NCBI GenBank assembly: GCA_028289245.1
Contig: JAQGGT010000004.1
Location: 248,001-312,000, forward strand
DNA length: 64,000 nt
DNA from: Candidatus Saccharimonadota bacterium
Lineage (GTDB): Bacteria > Patescibacteriota > Saccharimonadia > Saccharimonadales > UBA4665
Reading direction: 5' to 3'
The translations under genes were made by a program, and so were the position numbers. How positions within the stretch are numbered: position 1 is the first letter of the stretch; every line of letters begins with the position of its first letter. Shown here piece by piece: positions 46,113-53,121 of this stretch. The notes below the pieces were generated by a model, which was given only the letters and a program-made list of their open reading frames with translations, did no database searches and had not been told where the DNA came from.

Positions 46113-46273
46113 AATATCCTTTCTGCCTGGTAAAGAACCGGAAAGGATATTCAAAAAGTTTAAATATCTTTCCTGCTCAAGGCGGACTAGATGGAGCACC
46201 CATACTACGACTTCTCGTCAGGGTTGCTGGCAGGTCACGGAGCTAGATCTCTCGCTGCACTCTTTATATTTAA
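46113..46273 (-). promoter_or_regulatory. SAM riboswitch (SAM-I/IV clan) with SD-sequestering hairpin
   Basis: On the minus strand P1 is an 8-bp helix (46266-46273 with 46160-46167). Between them lie CCAGCAACC, GGGTGCTCC and GAGCAGGAAAGAT, as in S-box RNAs. The expression platform is an 11-bp stem (46141-46151 with 46113-46123) whose 3' arm contains the AAGGA Shine-Dalgarno. An alternative helix, GGAAAGATATT with AATATCCTTTCC, would disrupt both P1 and the sequestor. SAM binding should therefore switch translation off. A TATAGT -10 lies at 46290-46295. Confidence 0.85.
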
Positions 46274-46330
46274 TTGTTAAGTAGTTCCTACTATAGCACA
46301 GCTTTAGCATCTTCGTGCAGGTTAGGACTA

Positions 46331-46402
46331 TTTCATCTGAAGGCCATAAGCGAACGCACGGGCCGAGCGTAGCTCGCCCGTAAAGTGTGTCTTCAGATGA
46401 AA
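46331..46402. repeat. 72-bp inverted-repeat element
   Basis: TTTCATCTGAAG (46331-46342) is complemented at 46391-46402. Inside is a GC-rich hairpin, ACGGGCCGAGC-GTA-GCTCGCCCGT, at about 46358-46382. It sits between the divergent metE and Kef genes and has the same plan as the element at 11799-11918 (terminal repeats plus inner hairpin), though with unrelated termini. Confidence 0.65.
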
Positions 46403-46480
46403 ATACTCCTATCCCTACGCGCTTGCCTCTTAGTTTTGCTATACTAAGCGTAAGTACTTATCACCTAAATAAACATTTTT

Positions 46481-48220
46481 ATGGAACAACCGATTTTTTA
46501 CCAGCTGAGCGTCATTATGGCCATCGCCGCCGGCGTGTCACTGGTGGTTCGGTTGCTGCGACAACCGCTCATTATTGGCTATATCATTTCCGGCTTCTTG
46601 GTTGGCCCAACTTTCTTGAACGTCATTAGTGACCACAGCGCCTTTGAATCATTCAGTCAGATCGGCATCGCCCTACTGCTGTTTATTATCGGCCTGGGGC
46701 TGAACGTGGCCACCATCAAAAACACTGGTAAGCCGGTTATTTTAACGCTTATCGGTGTCATAGCGGTGCTCGGCAGCTTGGCTTTCGGCACCAGCAAGCT
46801 TTTTGGCTTTACCCAGGATGAGAGCACTATTATGGCCACCGCCATGCTGTTTAGTAGCACGATTATTGTCGTCAAGGCCTTGAGTGATAAAAAAGAGCAG
46901 TCGCGTTTGTACGGCCAGATCGCCGTCGGCCTGCTTCTCGCCGAAGACATAGTGGCGACTTTGGCGCTGCTGTTTGTATCGAGCAAGGCCCAAGGTTCCC
47001 ATGCCGATTTCTTAGCACTCGCCACCAAAGGTATCAGCATCGGTGCTGCTATGGCGCTCCTCGGCGGCTTTGTGATGCCACGCCTCACTAAGCTGTTCGC
47101 TAGCTCCCAGGAATTGTTGTACGTATTTGCATTGGCCTGGGTATTTGGCATTGCCAGTCTCTTTTCGCTGGCCGGCTTCTCGATTGAGATCGGTGCCCTT
47201 TTCGCTGGCGTGGCGATCGCTCACCTGCCCTACGCGCAGGCAATTTCACTCCGCCTCAAGTTGTTGCGCGATTTCTTCATCGTGCTGTTCTTTATCCAGC
47301 TCGGCGAACAACTGAGCATCAACAATATTTCCAATGCCCTGGTGCCGGCAGTGGTGTTTGCTGCACTCTTCATGGTGACTAAGCCGCTCGTTATTATGAG
47401 CGTCCTCGGAGTACTGGGCTACACCAAACAAACCAGTTTCAAAACCGCCCTGCACATGATGCAAAACAGCGAATTCTCCATCATCCTGGTAGTACTGGCC
47501 AAAAACAGTGGTAAGTTGAGCCACGACCTAGTCACGATTATTACCTTGACGGCGTTGATCACCATTGCCACCTCCAGTTACCTGATGAAGTACGACGACG
47601 AGCTCTATCGCTGGCTCAAAAAACCGCTCGGCTTTTTTGAACGCAGCAACACCAAGCGTGAGCTGCGAGCCCTGAGCCACTACCCACTAATTTTGCTCGG
47701 CTACCACCAGGGTGGCTACGGTTTTGTGCAGACCTTCCGCGACCTAAAAAAGCGCTACATCGTCATCGACTACGATCCGGATGTCATCGAGATCTTGGAA
47801 CACCAGCACGTCAACCACCTCTACGGCGACGTTACCGACACCGAACTGCTCGAAGAAATCGGCATTCACAAATCGGAGCTCATCATCAGTACCATCGGCT
47901 CGCAGCGTACCAACAAAATGCTAGCCACCTACCTCGCCGAACGTAACCCGGACACGATTTTTGTGTGCCACGGTGACACGCTCGACGACGCCGAAGTCCT
48001 CTACGAAGCCGGTGCAGCCTATGTGATCCTGCCGCAGTTTATCGGCCACGAGCACCTCAACAACTTCGTCCGCCGCAACGGCGCCGACAAAAAAGCCTTC
48101 GCCGCCTACCGTAAAAAACACCTCGATGACCTCGGTGAACTCATCTCCAAGCACGACACGGGCCCGACGCCGGACCACAAGCTCCGCCTGCCCGAGCTCA
48201 AGCTGCCCAAAGTCGGCTAA
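46481..48220 (+). CDS. Kef-type cation/proton antiporter with RCK domain
   Basis: A 579-aa CPA2 antiporter. Residues 1-370 form about 12 membrane helices (GYIISGFLVGPTF, LLFIIGLGLN, then LLAEDIVATLALLF with the acidic pair). Residues 395-510 form a TrkA-N/RCK nucleotide-binding domain (LGYHQGGYGFVQTFRD, VIDYDPDVIEIL). It should couple K+ or Na+ efflux to proton entry under nucleotide control. TATACT (46440-46445) with AAGCGTAAG right after it lies upstream. Confidence 0.92.
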   Translation: MEQPIFYQLSVIMAIAAGVSLVVRLLRQPLIIGYIISGFLVGPTFLNVISDHSAFESFSQIGIALLLFIIGLGLNVATIKNTGKPVILTLIGVIAVLGSLAFGTSKLFGFTQDESTIMATAMLFSSTIIVVKALSDKKEQSRLYGQIAVGLLLAEDIVATLALLFVSSKAQGSHADFLALATKGISIGAAMALLGGFVMPRLTKLFASSQELLYVFALAWVFGIASLFSLAGFSIEIGALFAGVAIAHLPYAQAISLRLKLLRDFFIVLFFIQLGEQLSINNISNALVPAVVFAALFMVTKPLVIMSVLGVLGYTKQTSFKTALHMMQNSEFSIILVVLAKNSGKLSHDLVTIITLTALITIATSSYLMKYDDELYRWLKKPLGFFERSNTKRELRALSHYPLILLGYHQGGYGFVQTFRDLKKRYIVIDYDPDVIEILEHQHVNHLYGDVTDTELLEEIGIHKSELIISTIGSQRTNKMLATYLAERNPDTIFVCHGDTLDDAEVLYEAGAAYVILPQFIGHEHLNNFVRRNGADKKAFAAYRKKHLDDLGELISKHDTGPTPDHKLRLPELKLPKVG

Positions 48221-48266
48221 CTACTTTCCCCAACACCCACATACGACATATGGAAATTGGGGAAAG

Positions 48267-48612
48267 GACAGGCGTAATGAGGCGGTATAGGTGAGTTTGG
48301 CAGCCAAGGCTGACAGCATCAAATATATCCAAGCCGCGGCTCGCTGTCCCCTTCCTTCTTGCGCCTAGCGCTCGCTAGCGGTTATCGACCGCCGGGGCGC
48401 TCTGGGCAGCTACTGACGTGGCCGGTGTTGTTGCAGTTGCTGCAGAAGTGCCGCCGGTACGCGATCGCGTTCCGCCACGGCCCGAGCAGCTGCTGCAGCA
48501 GCCGGTGCAGTTCTTCTTACCGCTCTGCTTGTCGCCATAGCTCACTGTGCGTCACATCCTTATCGGGATTGGACTTGCATGGAGAAGGAAAGGTGCGAAT
48601 TACGCCTGTCAT
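48267..48612 (-). ncRNA. Structured RNA candidate, RNase P-like motif order
   Basis: A segment of about 345 nt closed by a 12-bp helix (48599-48610 with 48267-48278), full of hairpins: 48459-48470, 48365-48378, 48378-48392, 48312-48348, 48301-48312. It has a strong promoter just upstream. Read on the minus strand it contains, in order, GCAAGUCC, GCACAGUGAGC, GCGGUAAGA...GCACCGG, CCGUGGCGG and GAUGCUGUCAGCC; AG-U-CCAA can pair with UUGGCU, leaving a bulged U as in RNase P helix P4. Several normally invariant bases differ, so a divergent rnpB is only a hypothesis; a novel RNA is the alternative. Confidence 0.5.
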
Positions 48613-48642
48613 GTTTCTGAAATATATCTCAAAAACAGTATC

Positions 48643-48671
48643 ATTATATAATATTTGTCATTCTTCGCCAA
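48643..48671 (-). promoter_or_regulatory. Promoter of the structured RNA
   Basis: On the minus strand TTGGCG (48666-48671), 17 bases, TATAAT (48643-48648). Predicted start near 48636, about 25 bases before the closing helix of the RNA candidate. Confidence 0.7.
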
Positions 48672-48825
48672 GTATGGGGCTAGGGGCTCATCGCCATCCA
48701 CAATAGTCGAGCCGCTACCCGTCGTAGCCGGTGTGATTTTGGTGGTTGTTCGGGCAGTCGTTCGCTCATAATTACTCCGTACGCATCTTCTGGCTTCATT
48801 ATAGTCCCTGTAACCAGTCCGCCAC

Positions 48826-48854
48826 TTGGAATTTTCCAGCAAAACCGCTATAAT
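48826..48854 (+). promoter_or_regulatory. Promoter of tRNA-Gln
   Basis: TTGGAA (48826-48831), 17-base spacer, TATAAT (48849-48854); the tRNA begins 34 bases after the -10. Confidence 0.75.
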
Positions 48855-48888
48855 CACCCCCGGTAACTGCCCGCTCAGTCGTTCACGT

Positions 48889-48963
48889 TGGGGATTCGCC
48901 AAGTGGTAAGGCACTGGTTTCTGGTACCAGCATTCGGGGGTTCGAATCCCTCATCCCCAGCCA
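48889..48963 (+). tRNA. tRNA-Gln (CUG)
   Basis: A complete cloverleaf of 75 nt. Acceptor TGGGGAT pairs with ATCCCCA; D-arm GCC/GGC; anticodon stem CTGGT/ACCAG around loop TTCTGGT, giving anticodon CUG for CAG codons; T-loop TTCGAAT. Discriminator G and an encoded CCA end the gene (48961-48963). No second tRNA is clustered with it. Confidence 0.95.
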
Positions 48964-48984
48964 AGCATAAGCAGTATTAAGTTT

Positions 48985-49152
48985 TTATTTACGCCTCAGA
49001 GATATGAAATAAAGAACGGCGAATAACAGCACGATCGCTATGTTCACTATGAGACGTTCCTGGAACCGATGTCTAAAGAAAAGGAAGTCCACGGCAACTA
49101 TGATAGCTATCATCAGGACGACATAAAGTATTAGAGCTGCATTTTTTCCCAT
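48985..49152 (-). CDS. Small two-helix membrane protein
   Basis: A 55-aa protein, MGKNAALILYVVLMIAIIVA..., with helices at about 5-25 and 33-50 and a VDFLFFRHRFQERLIVNI connection. Short proteins of this design occur in many bacteria without known function. GAGG lies six bases before the ATG. It is oriented towards the 3' end of the plus-strand tRNA gene. Confidence 0.75.
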   Translation of the reverse strand: MGKNAALILYVVLMIAIIVAVDFLFFRHRFQERLIVNIAIVLLFAVLYFISLRRK

Positions 49153-49262
49153 TCTAACCCTCGCTTTTTTGATTACTATGACTATTTTTCATACACTCAT
49201 GATAGCACCAGAACGGTTCTAACAACATCTACGATGCCCAGCCATACGCATTAGCAGAATGA

Positions 49263-49285
49263 AAGACTTCTTCGGGAGTCTTTTT
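49263..49285 (+). terminator. Intrinsic terminator with TTCG loop
   Basis: AAGACTTC (49263-49270), tetraloop TTCG, GGAGTCTT (49275-49282), then T through 49285. It may end transcription from the tRNA-Gln promoter and insulates the downstream gene, whose -10 starts at 49293. Confidence 0.85.
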
Positions 49286-49304
49286 ATTTTGCTATAATTT
49301 TGCC

Positions 49305-49577
49305 ATGGGAAGAACACATAAAGAACAACTCGAACTTAAAAAAGAAATTGAAGACGCTAAATCTAAAGTAACTATCGGGGCTAGATATCGGCACTACAAA
49401 GGCAAAGATAAAGTTTATGAAATTATTGGTTTAGGATTTTTAGAAGCGACTGACGAACTTTGCGTTATCTATCAAGCACAATATGGTGAAAAGTTAACGT
49501 TTTTACGTCCTCTGAACATTTGGCTAGAGCAAGTTGAGTGGGAAGGCGAAACCGCTCCTCGATTTACCAAATTGTAA
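49305..49577 (+). CDS. DUF1653-like protein
   Basis: A 90-aa protein. The GARYRHYKGKDKVYEIIGLG segment and later CVIYQAQYGEKLTFLRPLNI match the DUF1653 beta-rich fold; function unknown. TATAAT (49293-49298) ends six bases before the ATG, so it should be leaderless. Codon use here is more AT-rich than in the left half of the window. Confidence 0.85.
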   Translation: MGRTHKEQLELKKEIEDAKSKVTIGARYRHYKGKDKVYEIIGLGFLEATDELCVIYQAQYGEKLTFLRPLNIWLEQVEWEGETAPRFTKL

Positions 49578-49697
49578 GCAACCCTTTGCCTGCTTCAGTG
49601 ACCACAATGGTTTTAACACTGAACATAATGGCCAGCCAAATACAATGACCCGCCCCCAGTGATATCCCTCCACCCGAACATAAGCTACACTAATCAG

Positions 49698-50261
49698 ATG
49701 AATCATGAAACAATCCTAAAGCTTTTCTCCATCTTCCCCCCACTTTGGCTATTAGTTGTGTGCATGTACATATTAATAAAATGGCACTCGCTCGGGCATA
49801 GGACGATGAGTGTTCACGCAGCACAAGACAGAGTTGCGTCGACACTTTTAGCGTCAGTTCTCATAATTGGTGGGGCAATGTACTACTGCCTTTTCTGGTT
49901 CATCCTCAAACCTAAGTACCATCCTCCGTTTTTCGCGTGGCTATTAGTGCTAAGTATCATTGCCCAAATTCTAACTGCCCTTATACCAGCTCAGCTCAAC
50001 AAGCGGCGCGCTTCTCGGGCTCATGCAGCCGCTGGGCTTATCTTGAGTGCATCAATGTGTATATTCGCTTGGCTACTTGTTTTAGGCGGCAAACTCAACG
50101 GCGTCTTACCGATCACTACAACCTGGCTGTTTGTATTGTACGCAACTGTAAGCGGATTATTACTGGCCATTAGCGAGCACGCTAGACAATATGTTTTATA
50201 CCTTGAAATTGCATTCGTGACACTCTTTTGTCTATTCGTCGGCTTCATAACTTATGCCTGA
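49698..50261 (+). CDS. Six-helix membrane protein, unknown function
   Basis: A 187-aa protein with about six hydrophobic helices (starting IFPPLWLLVVCMYILIKW). Not recognised. The ATG at 49698 is six bases after TACACT (49686-49691); the in-frame start further upstream is less likely. Confidence 0.75.
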   Translation: MNHETILKLFSIFPPLWLLVVCMYILIKWHSLGHRTMSVHAAQDRVASTLLASVLIIGGAMYYCLFWFILKPKYHPPFFAWLLVLSIIAQILTALIPAQLNKRRASRAHAAAGLILSASMCIFAWLLVLGGKLNGVLPITTTWLFVLYATVSGLLLAISEHARQYVLYLEIAFVTLFCLFVGFITYA

Positions 50262-50375
50262 CCTTATTAAGCTGTTATAGGTATTGCCGGGAGGAATAAG
50301 AAGACGGGGCTCCAACTACTACTCTCATTCCGGGCTAGTTTACTTTTTAAAAGATTGATGTTATAATATAATGAT

Positions 50376-50840
50376 ATGAAGAAGAGTACTTCTGTTGAAT
50401 TTTGTGGTAAGTTACCCCTGATAGGTAAATATCTCGTTCGACCCTTATTTCTATGGGGCTATGATGCTGCAAAGCAAGGAGAGACTTCCAAAAAGCTAAC
50501 GAGCATAGCAGCGCTCGGGGGCGTTGCTCTTTTACATGCACCCAATGCAGTTCTGGGAGGCGTAGAAGTAGTTAATCATCTAAATTCTCAGCCACTACTG
50601 GCAGCATATGACGGACTGTATTGCGCCGTTAACGCCCTGGTCGTTTATACGCAGCTACATCTCGGCACAAAAGTTGCCACCACCGAGCAGGAAACCACTG
50701 AGACTGTTATCGGAGAGCATTCTGACCAATACGACATAGGAAATGCCCTCGGCCAACTACTTACAAAGCAAGGCGCTTTAGCTGCCGCCGTAACAATTGG
50801 AGGACAAGCGGCTTTCGGTATTATGAATGGTCTAGCCTAA
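50376..50840 (+). CDS. Hypothetical protein with weak membrane segments
   Basis: A 154-aa protein with amphipathic or weakly hydrophobic stretches (SIAALGGVALLHAPNAVLGG; AALTIGG-like region near 138-150) and a polar, acidic middle (TTEQETTETVIGEHSD). Not recognised. TATAAT (50362-50367) with TTTACT 17 bases upstream lies eight bases before the ATG. Confidence 0.65.
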   Translation: MKKSTSVEFCGKLPLIGKYLVRPLFLWGYDAAKQGETSKKLTSIAALGGVALLHAPNAVLGGVEVVNHLNSQPLLAAYDGLYCAVNALVVYTQLHLGTKVATTEQETTETVIGEHSDQYDIGNALGQLLTKQGALAAAVTIGGQAAFGIMNGLA

Positions 50841-50894
50841 TAAATGTAGCTAGAGTCTGTTGAACTATCGAGTACGTAAGACCTTTACGGAGGA

Positions 50895-51269
50895 TCACTT
50901 CATCATCCGACCGCTACGGCTCCCTAACCAAAGCGCCGATGTACCAACGGTAAAGTGGTACATCAAATCGAAATTCGTTAACTTAGACGGCAATATACCG
51001 CCTACTTTTTTGTCGATACATCCCACTGAACCAATGGTTACATAAAATACGCCGACAAGCGTTAGCACTGCCCGGGTATTTTTTAAAGGGGCTTGCTTTG
51101 AACCTGCATATAATAGCGCCAAAGTTAATGGTATTCGCAATATGCTATGGTGCGTGTCCACATTCATCAGACCAAATAGATGTTTTGGCTGTTCCTTTTC
51201 TGCAAAGCCCGCAGCCGTCAGTACGACCAGACCTGAACCAAGAAAAGAAGAAAATAACTTTTCCATCAT
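50895..51269 (-). CDS. DUF4383-like small membrane protein
   Basis: A 124-aa protein with about four hydrophobic segments. LFGLMNVDTHHSILRIPLTL and VGVFYVTIGSVGCIDKK recall DUF4383 proteins, whose role is unknown. It follows the alcohol dehydrogenase gene by six bases and is likely cotranscribed with it. Confidence 0.65.
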   Translation of the reverse strand: MMEKLFSSFLGSGLVVLTAAGFAEKEQPKHLFGLMNVDTHHSILRIPLTLALLYAGSKQAPLKNTRAVLTLVGVFYVTIGSVGCIDKKVGGILPSKLTNFDLMYHFTVGTSALWLGSRSGRMMK

Positions 51270-51275
51270 TGCCCC

Positions 51276-52469
51276 CTACGGTTTCAACACTATTTTAAAT
51301 GCGTTATCTTGTTTTTTCTGGAATATCTCGTAAGCATTCGGTGCTTCGTCTAAGGTGAGTCTATGAGTCGCAAAATTTTCGACATCGAACGTGTTATCGT
51401 CGACTAATAACGGCAATATCTCTTGGGTCCAGAAAGGTGCATTCGCTTGACCCATACGAACCTGCACTTGCTTATCAAATAACGCATCGAGCGAAATAGG
51501 GTCTGCTTGACCGGCATATACCCCTACTAATGACAAAGTACCGCCACGCCCAACCATTTCGATACCACTATGCAGCGCAAATAACCGGTCCATACCTGCA
51601 GTAGTAAATACCTTTTGCGCGGCTTTATCGGGCAACATTCCCGTCAAGTGTTGCATGGCTTTTACATTCGGTGAGCCGTGGGCTTCCATGCCGACGGCAT
51701 CTATCACCGCTTCCGGGCTCCGTCCACCCAGTTTGTCGCGCACCGCCTGGGCGAGCGCTTGTTGGTCACCCTCAAAGTCACGTACATCTATAACGTCTAC
51801 CCCGTGTGATTTTGCACGCTCTAAACGTTCTGGTACAAGATCGATACCAATTATTCTCTCGGCCCCTTGGTGGGCAGCTACCCGGGTAGCCATTTCACCA
51901 ATTGGTCCTAAGCCAATTACCGCTACGGTGTTGTTTTCGGGAATATTAGCGTATTTAACAGCTTGCCAGGCAGTTGGCAGCACATCGGAAAGGTATAAGA
52001 AACGTTCATCGGGTGGACCTTCGGGTACCTTTTTAGCCATAAAGTCGGCGTGCGGCACTCGTAGGTATTCTGCCTGACCTCCTGGTACATGACCGTATAG
52101 TTTGGTGTAGCCAAATAACGCGGCTCCACGGTCCATGTCTTTCACTTGTGTGACTTCACACTGGGTGGTCAGCCCTTTTTTACACATTGCACACGCCCCG
52201 CAAGCAATATTGAACGGAACTACCACTCGGTCACCTACTTTTATATGCTTTACCTGACTACCTACCTCCTGCACAATACCCATCGGTTCATGCCCCATGA
52301 TGTCGTCCTTTTCCATAAAGGGCGTCATCACTTCGTATAGGTGCAGATCCGAACCGCAGATTGCAGTTGAAGTAATTTTAATTACCGCATCGGTGGGTTC
52401 TTGTATAACTGGATCCGGCACTTCTTTGACTGCAACTTTTCGCTTTTCTTGCCACGTAACTGCTTTCAT
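51276..52469 (-). CDS. Zinc-dependent alcohol dehydrogenase (MDR family)
   Basis: A 397-aa medium-chain dehydrogenase. Catalytic zinc ligands are in TAICGSDLHLYE and IMGHEPMGIV; the structural zinc site is CGACAMCKKGLTTQC; the NAD motif is VAVIGLGPIGEMATRVAA. It resembles glutathione-independent formaldehyde/threonine dehydrogenase-like enzymes. Substrate unknown. AGGAGAGAGG lies upstream of the ATG. Positions 52470-52664 downstream of the response regulator hold no gene. Confidence 0.92.
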   Translation of the reverse strand: MKAVTWQEKRKVAVKEVPDPVIQEPTDAVIKITSTAICGSDLHLYEVMTPFMEKDDIMGHEPMGIVQEVGSQVKHIKVGDRVVVPFNIACGACAMCKKGLTTQCEVTQVKDMDRGAALFGYTKLYGHVPGGQAEYLRVPHADFMAKKVPEGPPDERFLYLSDVLPTAWQAVKYANIPENNTVAVIGLGPIGEMATRVAAHQGAERIIGIDLVPERLERAKSHGVDVIDVRDFEGDQQALAQAVRDKLGGRSPEAVIDAVGMEAHGSPNVKAMQHLTGMLPDKAAQKVFTTAGMDRLFALHSGIEMVGRGGTLSLVGVYAGQADPISLDALFDKQVQVRMGQANAPFWTQEILPLLVDDNTFDVENFATHRLTLDEAPNAYEIFQKKQDNAFKIVLKP

Positions 52470-52664
52470 GGTATTCCCGCCTCTCTCCTAGTTAGACTGT
52501 TTGCATCTCATTATGTGGCAACGATTCTGGTGGGCAATTAAAAAAGTCACAACACATACTTAATCATGCGTGTGTGTCAGAAGTTATTGCAGTATTGGGT
52601 TCTAAGAATGTAAATGATACCCACCCACGACCATGGGTGTACTGAAAGACATGCGGTATGCGCT

Positions 52665-53063
52665 TTACGCGGCGGTCGGGATATCGTTGCGAGTGTAGCC
52701 GGCAATAATTTCGCCAACCATATCAGCGACTTCTTTTGGTTCGTGCTCACTTTTAACAATGTATTTAACGGCACCCTTCGAGAGCGCAGTTTCGGCGTCT
52801 TGCGTACCTGCTAGGTTGGTTAACATAATAACGGGGATGTTTTTAGTCGCTGGATCGGCTTTAAGCCGTTCAAGTACTTGCAGGCCGTTCATCTTGGGCA
52901 TCATCACATCAAGCAAGATAATGGTTGGATTGGCAGCTGCTATCTTAGTGAGGGCCTCTTCGCCGTCACCGGCGGTTTCAACTTCGTATTTTTCAAAGGT
53001 AAAAATCTTCTGGTACATCCGTGACATTAACGGATCGTCTTCAACAATAAACACTTTAGTCAT
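52665..53063 (-). CDS. Single-domain response regulator
   Basis: A 132-aa CheY-like receiver: acidic pair in VFIVEDDPLMSRMY, phosphorylated Asp in TIILLDVMMPKMNG, the switch Thr in VIMLTN, and the Lys in KYIVKSE. No output domain, so it must act through another protein. It has its own promoter inside the gap after the kinase gene, and TATACT six bases before its ATG. Confidence 0.93.
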   Translation of the reverse strand: MTKVFIVEDDPLMSRMYQKIFTFEKYEVETAGDGEEALTKIAAANPTIILLDVMMPKMNGLQVLERLKADPATKNIPVIMLTNLAGTQDAETALSKGAVKYIVKSEHEPKEVADMVGEIIAGYTRNDIPTAA

Positions 53064-53069
53064 GCGAGT

Positions 53070-53098
53070 AGTATAGACTAAGCAGAAGCATTGTACAA
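53070..53098 (-). promoter_or_regulatory. Promoter of the response regulator
   Basis: On the minus strand TTGTAC (53093-53098), 17 bases, TATACT (53070-53075), then six bases to the ATG at 53063. The predicted transcript begins at the start codon. Confidence 0.75.
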
Positions 53099-53121
53099 GA
53101 GTACAATGCGCTGATGCCCCC

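Noticed and set aside
46110..46199. Thirty-codon N-terminal extension of the MetE N-half.
   Set aside because: These codons are the riboswitch aptamer end and its expression platform; SD and ATG at 46109 fit.
48224..48266. CTTTCCCCAA/TTGGGGAAAG hairpin after the Kef gene as a terminator.
   Set aside because: The stem is good but the loop is long and no T-run follows on either strand; it may belong to the structured RNA end.
48375..48545. A GTG-initiated 56-aa Cys-rich frame (NCTGCCSSCSGRGG) on the minus strand.
   Set aside because: It lies wholly inside the hairpin-rich RNA segment; the Cys and Gly codons arise from GC-rich palindromes such as GCTGCTGCAGCAGC. A structured RNA explains it better.
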